64,000 nucleotides of DNA. Source: Aquimarina sp040786285. GTDB lineage: Bacteria; Bacteroidota; Bacteroidia; Flavobacteriales; Flavobacteriaceae. The notes beneath the pieces are model-generated. The model was not told the origin of the DNA and did not search any database. It saw only the letters and a program-made list of their open reading frames with translations. Location of the stretch: assembly GCF_040786285.1 (NCBI RefSeq), contig NZ_JBFMKQ010000003.1, forward strand, positions 372,001 to 436,000, read 5' to 3'. Below, piece after piece: positions 9,038 through 16,533 of the stretch. The translations under genes and the position numbers were made by a program. How positions within the stretch are numbered: position 1 is the stretch's first letter; each line of letters opens with the position of its first letter.

Positions 9038-10321
9038 ATGAAAAAGATATACAGTCCAAATAAAAATACCTGGTCTACATTGTTAGAAAGGCCAACACAA
9101 ACTGTCGAGGATATAGAAACTACGGTTTTGAATATTTTTAATGAAGTTAGATCAGAAGGCGATGTGGCAATTGATAGATATACTCAAAAATTTGACAATG
9201 CAACGCTTAAAACCATTTTGGTTTCTAGTGATGAAATTGAAGAGGCTAAAAATTTAGTAAGTCAGGATCTAAAGAATGCTGTAGCAATTGCAAAATCAAA
9301 TATTGAAGCTTTTCATGCTGCACAAAAAACTAAAAAAATTACTGTAGAGACCACCAACGGGGTTTCGTGTTGGCAAGAAAAAAGGCCTATTCAAAAAGTT
9401 GGGTTGTACATCCCAGGAGGTACGGCTCCGTTGTTTTCTACAATTCTAATGTTGGCAATACCTGCAAATCTTGCAGGGTGCAAAGAAATAGTTCTATGTA
9501 CACCTCCAAATAGTGAGGGTAAAATCAATCCTGCTATTTTATATGCGGCAGATCTTTGTGGGGTTACCAAAATTTGTAAGGTAGGAGGTATACAAGCTGT
9601 TGCTGGGATGACCTTTGGTACAGAGAGTATCCCACAAGTATATAAAATATTTGGTCCAGGTAATCAATTTGTAACCGTTGCTAAGCAATTAGCCACTAAA
9701 TATGGGGTTGCTATAGATATGCCCGCAGGACCTAGTGAGTTATTAGTGGTAGCAGACGATACGGCTAATCCGACCTTTGTTGCTTCAGATTTATTGAGCC
9801 AGGCCGAACATGGTAAAGATAGCCAGGTGATTTTGGTTTCTACCTCAAAAGAGATGATCGATAAAGTAGAAAAAGAAGTAGATATACAACTTTCAGTGTT
9901 ACCAAGAAAAGAAATTGCAGAAGCCGCTATCTCAAATTCAAAACTAATTTATATTGATAATGATATAGATGCGCTAGCACTTATAAATGAATATGGCCCA
10001 GAACATTTTATCGTATGCGTAGAAAATGAAAACTATTATGTTGATAATATTGAAAACGCCGGATCAGTATTTATAGGTAACTATACTCCAGAGAGTGCGG
10101 GGGATTATGCTTCGGGTACAAATCATACTTTGCCTACCAATGGATATGCAAAACAGTACAGTGGTGTAAATCTAGATAGTTTTATGAAATCTATGACATT
10201 TCAGAAGATTTCTGAAGAAGGGATTCAGGCGATTGGCAATGCGATTGAGTTAATGGCCGAGGCTGAAGGCTTACAAGCACATAAAAATGCGGTTACACTT
10301 CGATTAAAAAGTTTAAAATAA
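9038..10321 (+). CDS. hisD: Histidinol dehydrogenase HisD
   Basis: HisD oxidises L-histidinol to L-histidine in two NAD-dependent steps with a zinc ion, the last reaction of the pathway. The 427 residues match the family. Motifs seen are GLYIPGGTAPLFST (about 125-138), GPGNQFV, DMPAGPSELLVVAD, SQAEHGKDSQ with a zinc-site histidine, GPEHF with the catalytic Glu-His pair, and SGTNHTLPT near the C-terminus. The start codon directly follows a REP-like element. Confidence 0.96.
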   Translation: MKKIYSPNKNTWSTLLERPTQTVEDIETTVLNIFNEVRSEGDVAIDRYTQKFDNATLKTILVSSDEIEEAKNLVSQDLKNAVAIAKSNIEAFHAAQKTKKITVETTNGVSCWQEKRPIQKVGLYIPGGTAPLFSTILMLAIPANLAGCKEIVLCTPPNSEGKINPAILYAADLCGVTKICKVGGIQAVAGMTFGTESIPQVYKIFGPGNQFVTVAKQLATKYGVAIDMPAGPSELLVVADDTANPTFVASDLLSQAEHGKDSQVILVSTSKEMIDKVEKEVDIQLSVLPRKEIAEAAISNSKLIYIDNDIDALALINEYGPEHFIVCVENENYYVDNIENAGSVFIGNYTPESAGDYASGTNHTLPTNGYAKQYSGVNLDSFMKSMTFQKISEEGIQAIGNAIELMAEAEGLQAHKNAVTLRLKSLK

Positions 10322-10330
10322 AAAAAGAGA

Positions 10331-10349
10331 TCCCGAAATTAGTTCGGGA
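10331..10349 (+). repeat. Short palindrome between hisD and hisC
   Basis: TCCCGAA (10331-10337) is the perfect complement of TTCGGGA (10343-10349), with a 5-base loop, in an otherwise A-rich 39-base gap. There is no T tract after it, so it is not an obvious terminator. It could stabilise the message or be a small dispersed repeat. Confidence 0.6.
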
Positions 10350-10360
10350 GTACCATAAAA

Positions 10361-11410
10361 ATGAATAAAACACAATTTAATATAAATCAATTAGTTCGGC
10401 AAAACGTATTGGGGCTGAAACCATACTCTTCGGCAAGAGATGAATATGTAAGTGATGGATCTAAAATGATTTTTCTCGATGCGAATGAAAATCCATTCGA
10501 GAATGGAGTAAATCGTTATCCAGACCCACAACAAAGAAATTTAAAATCAGTTCTGGCAGAGCAAAATGGAGTTGCTGTACAGAATATATTATTAGGAAAC
10601 GGGAGTGACGAAGTATTAGATCTTTTATTTAGAGCATTTTGCGAACCTAAGATGGATAATATTATAACATTACCACCAACCTATGGAATGTATAAAGTAT
10701 TAGCTAATATCAATAATATTGAAGAACGTGAGGTGTTGTTAACCAATACTTTTCAACCTAATGTTTCAGATATTTTAGATACAGTAGATAGAAATACAAA
10801 ACTTATTTTTCTATGCTCTCCCAATAACCCAACGGGGAACTCTTTTTCTGAGGAAAATATAACTCAAATTTTAAATAAATTTGACGGCTTGGTCATTATT
10901 GATGAAGCCTACATAGATTTTTCTTCTAAAAAGAGCTGGATTGAAAAGATCAAAACCTATCCTAATCTTATTGTAACCCAAACGCTTTCTAAAGCTTATG
11001 GGCTGGCAGGAATTAGATTGGGTGTTTGTTATGCTTCAGAAGAAGTAATAAGTATTCTTAATAAAATAAAACCTCCTTATAATGTTAATGAACTAACTCA
11101 AAAACGTGCTTTAAAGCGGGTTTTAGACAGTGATCAAGTAAAAATTGAGGTAGCAAAGATTCTGGAAGAAAGAAAAAACCTTGCAAGAATATTATCGCAA
11201 ATTAATTTTGTAGAAAAAGTATATCATAGTGATGCCAATTTTATTTTAGCAAAAGTAGATGATGCAGATAAAAGATATCATCAATTATTGAGTATGGGTA
11301 TCGTAATACGTAATCGAAGTACTCAGCCTTTATGCGAAAATACACTTAGGTTTACGGTGGGTACCCCTGAAGAGAATGAGAAATTAATAAAAATATTAAA
11401 ACAACTATAA
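10361..11410 (+). CDS. hisC: Histidinol-phosphate aminotransferase HisC
   Basis: HisC is a PLP enzyme of aminotransferase class I/II that converts imidazole-acetol phosphate to histidinol phosphate with glutamate as donor. The 349 residues fit the family. The motif LDANENPFENGVNRYPDP near the N-terminus is diagnostic for HisC. The cofactor lysine is K211 in SKAYGLAGIRLG. CSPNNPTGN and the late FTVGTPEEN are also as expected. It is the third gene in the operon. Confidence 0.95.
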   Translation: MNKTQFNINQLVRQNVLGLKPYSSARDEYVSDGSKMIFLDANENPFENGVNRYPDPQQRNLKSVLAEQNGVAVQNILLGNGSDEVLDLLFRAFCEPKMDNIITLPPTYGMYKVLANINNIEEREVLLTNTFQPNVSDILDTVDRNTKLIFLCSPNNPTGNSFSEENITQILNKFDGLVIIDEAYIDFSSKKSWIEKIKTYPNLIVTQTLSKAYGLAGIRLGVCYASEEVISILNKIKPPYNVNELTQKRALKRVLDSDQVKIEVAKILEERKNLARILSQINFVEKVYHSDANFILAKVDDADKRYHQLLSMGIVIRNRSTQPLCENTLRFTVGTPEENEKLIKILKQL

Positions 11411-11417
11411 CAAATCC

Positions 11418-11458
11418 TTAGTTCCCACTCCTTCTCGGAGAGGGCTAAGGTGAGGCCA
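11418..11458 (+). repeat. REP-like palindromic unit between hisC and hisB
   Basis: The unit starts with TTAGTTCCCACTCC, carries the hairpin CTTCTCGGAGAGGG, then CTAAGGTGAGG, and stops two bases before the hisB ATG. It has the same orientation and the same position relative to a start codon as the unit before hisD. Confidence 0.65.
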
Positions 11459-11459
11459 T

Positions 11460-12596
11460 ATGAAAAAGAAAGTATTATTTATAGATAGAGACGGAACGAT
11501 CATTAAAGAAACGGTAGATGAACAGATAGACGCGTTCGAAAAAATGATGTTCTATCCCAAGGCGTTTACCTATTTGGGTAAAATAGCTCAAGAATTGGAT
11601 TATGAGCTAGTCATGATAACTAATCAAGATGGGTTGGGTACAGATTCTTTTCCCGAGGATACCTTTTGGCCGGTACATAATTTTATAATGAAGTCCTTTG
11701 AAAACGAAGGGGTTGTATTTGATAAGGTGTTTTTAGATAGAACTTTTCCGCATGAAAATGCAAATACCAGAAAACCAGGTACAGGCTTATTAACGGCGTA
11801 TTTTTCTGATGAATACGATTTAGAAAACTCTTTTGTAATAGGAGATCGTTTAACCGATATGGAGTTGGCGAAAAATCTAGGTTCGAAAGGGATATTTATT
11901 AATGATAATACCAACTTAGGAACGGGAGAAATAACCATAAAACGTGAAGAACTCAACGGGCATATTGCTATAGAGAGTAATGACTGGCAAAAAATATATG
12001 AGTTCTTGAAATTAAATGATCGAGTAGCCGAAATTTCAAGAAAAACCAATGAAACAGATATTTACATAAAACTCAATCTCGATGGGACAGGTAAAAGTAA
12101 TATTAGCACTGGTTTAGAGTTTTTTGATCATATGTTAGATCAAATTGCGCGTCATGGTCAAATGGATTTGGATGTAAAGGTAAAAGGAGATCTTGAAGTT
12201 GATGAGCATCATACCATAGAGGATACGGCAATTGCACTAGGCGAAGTTTTCTCTACAGCGCTGGATAATAAGCTAGGGATAGAACGCTATGGTTTTTGTT
12301 TACCTATGGATGATTGCCTGGCCCAAGCGGCAATCGATTTTGGAGGGCGCAATTGGTTAGTTTGGGAAGCGGATTTTAAACGTGAAATGATTGGTAAAAT
12401 GCCTACAGAGATGTTTTTTCATTTCTTTAAATCGTTTACCGATGGTGCTAAAGCTAATTTAAATATAAAAGCAGAAGGCACTAATGAGCATCATAAGATC
12501 GAGGCTATTTTTAAAGCTTTTGCTAAAGCGATTAAAGTAGCTGTAAAACGAGATCCTGAGAAAATGATTTTGCCAAGTACAAAAGGAATGCTATAA
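11460..12596 (+). CDS. hisB: Bifunctional HisB: histidinol-phosphatase / imidazoleglycerol-phosphate dehydratase
   Basis: The 378-residue protein is a natural fusion. Residues 1-165 form a HAD phosphatase with FIDRDGTI (about 6-13), MITNQDG and a KPGTG motif; this part dephosphorylates histidinol phosphate. Residues about 185-378 form the IGP dehydratase with FFDHMLDQIARHG, DEHHTIEDTAIALGE and EHHKIEAIFKAF, whose histidines bind manganese. The same fusion is known from Enterobacteria and Bacteroidota. Both active sites look complete. Confidence 0.96.
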   Translation: MKKKVLFIDRDGTIIKETVDEQIDAFEKMMFYPKAFTYLGKIAQELDYELVMITNQDGLGTDSFPEDTFWPVHNFIMKSFENEGVVFDKVFLDRTFPHENANTRKPGTGLLTAYFSDEYDLENSFVIGDRLTDMELAKNLGSKGIFINDNTNLGTGEITIKREELNGHIAIESNDWQKIYEFLKLNDRVAEISRKTNETDIYIKLNLDGTGKSNISTGLEFFDHMLDQIARHGQMDLDVKVKGDLEVDEHHTIEDTAIALGEVFSTALDNKLGIERYGFCLPMDDCLAQAAIDFGGRNWLVWEADFKREMIGKMPTEMFFHFFKSFTDGAKANLNIKAEGTNEHHKIEAIFKAFAKAIKVAVKRDPEKMILPSTKGML

Positions 12597-12670
12597 TTTA
12601 ATTATAAATTAAGATTGACGAATTACGAATTTTAAAATTGTAAATCGGAAACCATAAATCTAAAATCAAA

Positions 12671-13252
12671 GTGAAGATTGTAATTATTAATTACGGTGCA
12701 GGGAACATTCAATCTATAAAGTTTGCAATGAAACGATTAGGGTATGAAGCCGTTTTGAGCGATGATCCTGAAGAAATAAAAGCCGCAGATAAAGTTATCT
12801 TTCCTGGAGTAGGTGAGGCCAGTAGTGCAATGCGAAAGTTAAGAGCCTCTGGGTTAGATATTTTAGTGCCTCAATTAAAGCAACCAGTTTTGGGAATTTG
12901 CCTTGGAATGCAACTAATGTGCAATTCCTCAGAAGAAGGCGATACCAAGGGATTAGGGATTTTTGATACCGATGTGGTGCGTTTCAACCATGGAGTTAAA
13001 GTTCCTCAGATCGGATGGAATCAGATAGAATCGCTAAAATCTCCTTTGTTTAAAGAGGTTGATGAAAAAGAATATATCTATTTAGTGCACAGTTATTATG
13101 TGCCCGTAATGGCACAAACAGTGGCCCAATCAAATTATGGTGTAGAGTATAGTACAGCTTTGCACAAAGATAACTTTTATGGCACGCAATTTCATCCAGA
13201 GAAAAGTAGTACAGTAGGTGAACAAATATTAAGAAATTTTTTGGAAATGTAA
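12671..13252 (+). CDS. hisH: Imidazole glycerol phosphate synthase glutaminase subunit HisH
   Basis: HisH hydrolyses glutamine and channels ammonia to HisF for synthesis of IGP and AICAR. The 193 residues match the class I glutamine amidotransferase family. The nucleophile is C77 in GICLGMQ, and the His-Glu pair lies in GTQFHPEKS (about 176-184). The start is GTG at 12671, giving MKIVIINYGAGN, the normal HisH N-terminus; no upstream ATG fits. It is separated from hisB by a 74-base AT-rich gap. Confidence 0.95.
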   Translation: MKIVIINYGAGNIQSIKFAMKRLGYEAVLSDDPEEIKAADKVIFPGVGEASSAMRKLRASGLDILVPQLKQPVLGICLGMQLMCNSSEEGDTKGLGIFDTDVVRFNHGVKVPQIGWNQIESLKSPLFKEVDEKEYIYLVHSYYVPVMAQTVAQSNYGVEYSTALHKDNFYGTQFHPEKSSTVGEQILRNFLEM

Positions 13253-13253
13253 A

Positions 13254-13511
13254 ATGGAAAAGGAACAATTATATAAACAGATTGATACTATTTTATGGAG
13301 GGATTGGGATCCTATAGGTATAAATAATATAGCACCTGATGACGAATATCGCGGTTATGTTCCATCAGTTTATAATATACTTGTTGGTGGAACAAATGTA
13401 AAAGGGTTATCGGACCTTCTATTTAAGTTTGAAACAACTACTATTGGAATGCCAGGAAACAGAGAAAAATGTGATATGGTAGCAGAAAAACTATTAAAAC
13501 TTCTAGATTAA
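13254..13511 (+). CDS. Small DUF1871-like protein inside the his operon
   Basis: This 85-residue soluble protein starts 2 bases after hisH ends, so the two are translationally close. The sequence has WDPIGI and a DEYRGYVPSVYNIL segment that remind me of the uncharacterised DUF1871 family. I could not verify that match. It has no membrane segment or cofactor motif. No role in histidine synthesis is known for such proteins, and its presence between hisH and hisA looks like an insertion. Confidence 0.6.
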   Translation: MEKEQLYKQIDTILWRDWDPIGINNIAPDDEYRGYVPSVYNILVGGTNVKGLSDLLFKFETTTIGMPGNREKCDMVAEKLLKLLD

Positions 13512-13541
13512 TTAAATAACTATTCAAAATATATTACTCAC

Positions 13542-14267
13542 ATGAGAATTATCCCTGCCATAGATATTATCGAAGGAAAATGCGTTCGTCTATCAAAAGG
13601 AGATTATGATACAAAAAAGATTTATAACGAAAATCCATTAGAAGTTGCCAAAGAGTTTGAAGCTCATGGAATCCAATATTTGCATTTGGTAGATTTAGAT
13701 GGCGCAAAATCTAAGCATATCGTTAATCATAAAGTTTTAGAACAGATAGCTAGTAAAACTAGTTTGAAAATAGACTTTGGAGGGGGGTTGAAAACCGATG
13801 AAGACTTAAGAATTGCCTTCGAAAGTGGAGCAAGCCAAATTACAGGAGGTAGCATAGCTGTAAAGGATCCCGATACGTTTAGGTCTTGGGTGCAAAAGTA
13901 TGGTGCCGATAACATTATTTTGGGAGCAGATGCCAATAATGAAAAAATTGCAGTTAGCGGATGGCAAGAAGAAAGTGATAAAGAACTGATTCCTTTTGTA
14001 CAAGAATATCAAAAAGAAGGAGTTGTGTATGTCATTTGTACAGATATTAGTAAAGATGGTATGCTGCAAGGCCCTTCTTTTGAGTTGTACGAAAGAATTC
14101 TTGAAGAAACAGAAAACCTGAAACTGATTGCTTCAGGAGGGATTTCAACATTTGATGAGCTACCAAGGTTGGCAGAGTTGGGTTGTGAAGGAACCATTAT
14201 AGGAAAAGCGATTTATGAAAATAGGATTAGTTTGAAACAATTGGAGAACTATATTCTTAATATATAA
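13542..14267 (+). CDS. hisA: ProFAR isomerase HisA
   Basis: HisA is the TIM-barrel isomerase that opens the ribose of ProFAR to give PRFAR. The length of 241 residues is typical. It begins MRIIPAIDIIEGKCVRLSKG, the standard HisA start with the first catalytic aspartate (D8). The second catalytic aspartate lies in CTDISKDGMLQGP (about 165-177). Phosphate-binding glycines are seen in FGGGLKT and ASGGIST. Confidence 0.96.
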   Translation: MRIIPAIDIIEGKCVRLSKGDYDTKKIYNENPLEVAKEFEAHGIQYLHLVDLDGAKSKHIVNHKVLEQIASKTSLKIDFGGGLKTDEDLRIAFESGASQITGGSIAVKDPDTFRSWVQKYGADNIILGADANNEKIAVSGWQEESDKELIPFVQEYQKEGVVYVICTDISKDGMLQGPSFELYERILEETENLKLIASGGISTFDELPRLAELGCEGTIIGKAIYENRISLKQLENYILNI

Positions 14268-14271
14268 TAAA

Positions 14272-14610
14272 ATGAGTAATAATTTAAGTTGGCAAGATTT
14301 TGAAAAGGTAGAAATGCGAATAGGTACAATCATTTCTGCCGAAGTATTTAAAGAAGCTAGAAATCCTGCATATAAGATCACAATTGATTTTGGAGCATTA
14401 GGAAAACGAAAAACATCCGCCCAGATTACTAAATTATATACTTGCGAAGAAATTATCGGAAAGCAGGTAGCAGCTGTCGTTAATTTTCCTCCAAAGCAAA
14501 TTGCAAATTTTATGAGTGAATGCCTAGTGCTAGGAGGTTTAGGTGATGACAAAGAGGTAATATTACTTCAACCAGAGCGAAAAGTAGAAAATGGAACTAA
14601 AATAGCGTAG
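14272..14610 (+). CDS. tRNA-binding (CsaA/EMAP II-like) protein
   Basis: This 112-residue protein consists of one OB-fold tRNA-binding domain. VEMRIGTIISAEVFKEARNP near the N-terminus and KQIANFMSECLVLGG near the C-terminus match CsaA/YgjH-type proteins, which act as a dimer that binds tRNA or, in Bacillus, as an export chaperone. It sits with 4- and 5-base gaps between hisA and hisF, so it is surely cotranscribed. The link to histidine synthesis is not obvious. Confidence 0.85.
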   Translation: MSNNLSWQDFEKVEMRIGTIISAEVFKEARNPAYKITIDFGALGKRKTSAQITKLYTCEEIIGKQVAAVVNFPPKQIANFMSECLVLGGLGDDKEVILLQPERKVENGTKIA

Positions 14611-14615
14611 AATAT

Positions 14616-15371
14616 ATGTTAACAAAACGAATCATACCTTGTTTAGATATCAAAAACGGACGAACCGTAAAGGGAGTCAATTTTGTTGATTTGCGTGATG
14701 CAGGGGATCCTGTAGAGTTAGCAGATATATACTCTAAAGCCGGAGCCGACGAATTAGTATTCTTAGATATTTCTGCTACCGAGGAGCGACGTAAAACATT
14801 AGCAAACTTAGTGCTACATGTTGCAGAGAAAGTAAATATTCCGTTTACAGTTGGTGGTGGGATTGCTTCTGTAGAAGATGTTGATGTTTTATTGCAAAAT
14901 GGAGCAGACAAGGTGTCCATAAATTCTTCCGCAGTCAAAAATCCACAATTGATCAATGACTTAGCGGCTAAATTTGGTAGCCAGTGTATCACTGTGGCAA
15001 TAGATGCTAAACAGATCGATGGCGAATGGAAAGTGCATTTAGTAGGAGGAAAAGTGCCTACAGAATTAAATTTGTTTGATTGGGCAAAAGAAGTTGAGAA
15101 AAGAGGGGCCGGAGAGATCCTTTTCACCTCTATGGATAATGATGGAACCAAAGACGGTTTTGCAAACAAGGCGTTAGCAAAATTGTCTGAAGAACTTAAT
15201 ATCCCGATAATAGCCTCTGGTGGAGCAGGTAATATACAGCATTTTGTAGATACTTTTAAAGATGGAAAAGCCGATGCTGCTTTGGCGGCTAGTGTTTTTC
15301 ATTTCAAAGAAATAGAAATTAGAGATTTAAAAGAAGAATTAAGGAATAATGAAATTCCTGTTCGATTATAA
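14616..15371 (+). CDS. hisF: Imidazole glycerol phosphate synthase cyclase subunit HisF
   Basis: HisF uses ammonia from HisH to convert PRFAR into IGP and AICAR. The 251-residue TIM barrel begins MLTKRIIPCLDIKNGRTVKG, with catalytic D11. The second catalytic aspartate is in TSMDNDGTKDGF (about 168-179). VGGGIAS and ASGGAGN bind phosphate. It resembles HisA because the two are ancient paralogues, but the N-terminus distinguishes them. Confidence 0.96.
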   Translation: MLTKRIIPCLDIKNGRTVKGVNFVDLRDAGDPVELADIYSKAGADELVFLDISATEERRKTLANLVLHVAEKVNIPFTVGGGIASVEDVDVLLQNGADKVSINSSAVKNPQLINDLAAKFGSQCITVAIDAKQIDGEWKVHLVGGKVPTELNLFDWAKEVEKRGAGEILFTSMDNDGTKDGFANKALAKLSEELNIPIIASGGAGNIQHFVDTFKDGKADAALAASVFHFKEIEIRDLKEELRNNEIPVRL

Positions 15372-15431
15372 AAAAGTAAGAGTTACGAAAGTAGAACGTA
15401 GAGTTTTAAAAGTGAATGTTAAATAATCAAT

Positions 15432-15791
15432 ATGCAAGATCTTAAACAAAGAACAAAAAGATTCAATCTTGACTGTATCAAATTTTGTTCATCTATTCCT
15501 AAGTCTAGGGAGTTTGATTCTTTAGTTAGACAATTAATTCGATCTTCGAGTTCAGTTGGAGCAAATTATAGAGCCGCTAATAGAGCAAAATCAGATAGAG
15601 ATTTTATTAATAAGCTAAAAATTGTAGAAGAAGAAGCAGATGAGAGTATGTATTGGTTAGAAATATTTAAAGAAATTCTATCAATTAATAAAAATGAAAA
15701 TCAGCGATTAATAAAAGAAGCGAATGAACTTGTGGCTATAACAGTTTCATCAATTATAACAGCAAGAAAGAGATTGAATACCATAAAATAA
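15432..15791 (+). CDS. Four-helix bundle (S23-type) protein inside the his operon
   Basis: This 119-residue all-helical protein contains SSSVGANYRAANRAKSDRDF, the hallmark of the S23/four-helix bundle family. In spirochaetes such genes lie within 23S rRNA intervening sequences, while in Bacteroidota they are scattered through genomes, and their function is unknown. It lies between hisF and hisIE with flanking gaps of 60 and 49 bases, unlike the tight neighbours. It therefore looks like a late insertion that keeps the operon reading direction. Confidence 0.88.
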   Translation: MQDLKQRTKRFNLDCIKFCSSIPKSREFDSLVRQLIRSSSSVGANYRAANRAKSDRDFINKLKIVEEEADESMYWLEIFKEILSINKNENQRLIKEANELVAITVSSIITARKRLNTIK

Positions 15792-15840
15792 GTATTAAAA
15801 CTTATTCGTCGATCTTCGCTCATACCTCTAAACTTAAAAT

Positions 15841-16437
15841 ATGAAAATAGACTTCAACAAAAATAATGATGGATTAGTTCCTGCAATCATACAAGATTCA
15901 AAAACCAAAAATGTATTAATGTTAGGTTATATGAATCATGCATCATATACAAAAACAATAGAAACAAAAAAGGTTACTTTTTTTAGTAGATCTAAAAATA
16001 GATTATGGACAAAGGGAGAAGAGAGTGGTAATATTTTAAATCTAGTAGACATTAAGGTTGATTGTGATCAAGATACACTATTGGTAATGGTAGATCCTGA
16101 AGGTCCTACTTGTCATAAAGGAACAGATACATGCTGGGGAGAAGATAATGACCCTTCATTTGGATTTTTATCAGAGTTAGAAGCAGTAATTAAAGACCGT
16201 AAAAGCAATCAAGAAGATGAGAAATCCTATGTTGCTTCTTTGTTTAGAAAGGGAATTAATAAAATAGCACAAAAAGTAGGAGAAGAAGCTGTAGAAGTGG
16301 TTATTGAAGCAAAGGATGATGATGAAGAGCTATTCTTAAATGAAAGTGCAGATCTATTGTTTCATTATTTAATATTGCTTCAGGCTAAAGGGTATACATT
16401 AAAAGATATAGTGAAAACTCTGGAAACAAGAGTGTAA
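15841..16437 (+). CDS. hisIE: Bifunctional HisIE: PR-AMP cyclohydrolase / PR-ATP pyrophosphatase
   Basis: This protein performs the second and third pathway steps. Residues about 1-105 are the HisI cyclohydrolase, with VLMLGYMNHAS, SRSKNRLWTKGEESGN and the metal-binding Cys/His set in DCDQD, GPTCHKGTDTCW. Residues about 112-198 are the HisE pyrophosphatase, with a MazG-like helical fold and KVGEEAVEVVIEAK and ESADLLFHYL. The 198 residues match the fused form. It is the last gene of the operon. Confidence 0.96.
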   Translation: MKIDFNKNNDGLVPAIIQDSKTKNVLMLGYMNHASYTKTIETKKVTFFSRSKNRLWTKGEESGNILNLVDIKVDCDQDTLLVMVDPEGPTCHKGTDTCWGEDNDPSFGFLSELEAVIKDRKSNQEDEKSYVASLFRKGINKIAQKVGEEAVEVVIEAKDDDEELFLNESADLLFHYLILLQAKGYTLKDIVKTLETRV

Positions 16438-16443
16438 TACATG

Positions 16444-16461
16444 TACTTAAACGTTTAAGTA
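16444..16461. other. 18-bp perfect palindrome after the his operon
   Basis: The 18 bases centred between 16452 and 16453 are perfectly self-complementary (TACTTAAAC and its complement). There is no loop and no T tract, so a protein-binding site is more likely than a terminator. It lies 7 bases after the hisIE stop and 73 bases before the next start codon. A near -7 box, TATTTTCG, is seen at 16503-16510. Confidence 0.5.
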
Positions 16462-16533
16462 GGTAAATGCCGCAGGTTAACCAGGGTTTTAAAATAAAAT
16501 CATATTTTCGCGTACTTAAAAAAATATATTATT

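Noticed and set aside
14160..15169. Long minus-strand frames over hisA, the CsaA-like gene and hisF
   Set aside because: They are antisense shadows of well-conserved his genes.
15432..15791. Evidence for an rRNA intervening sequence
   Set aside because: The four-helix S23 family is linked to 23S rRNA inserts in some bacteria, but no rRNA sequence is found near it here.
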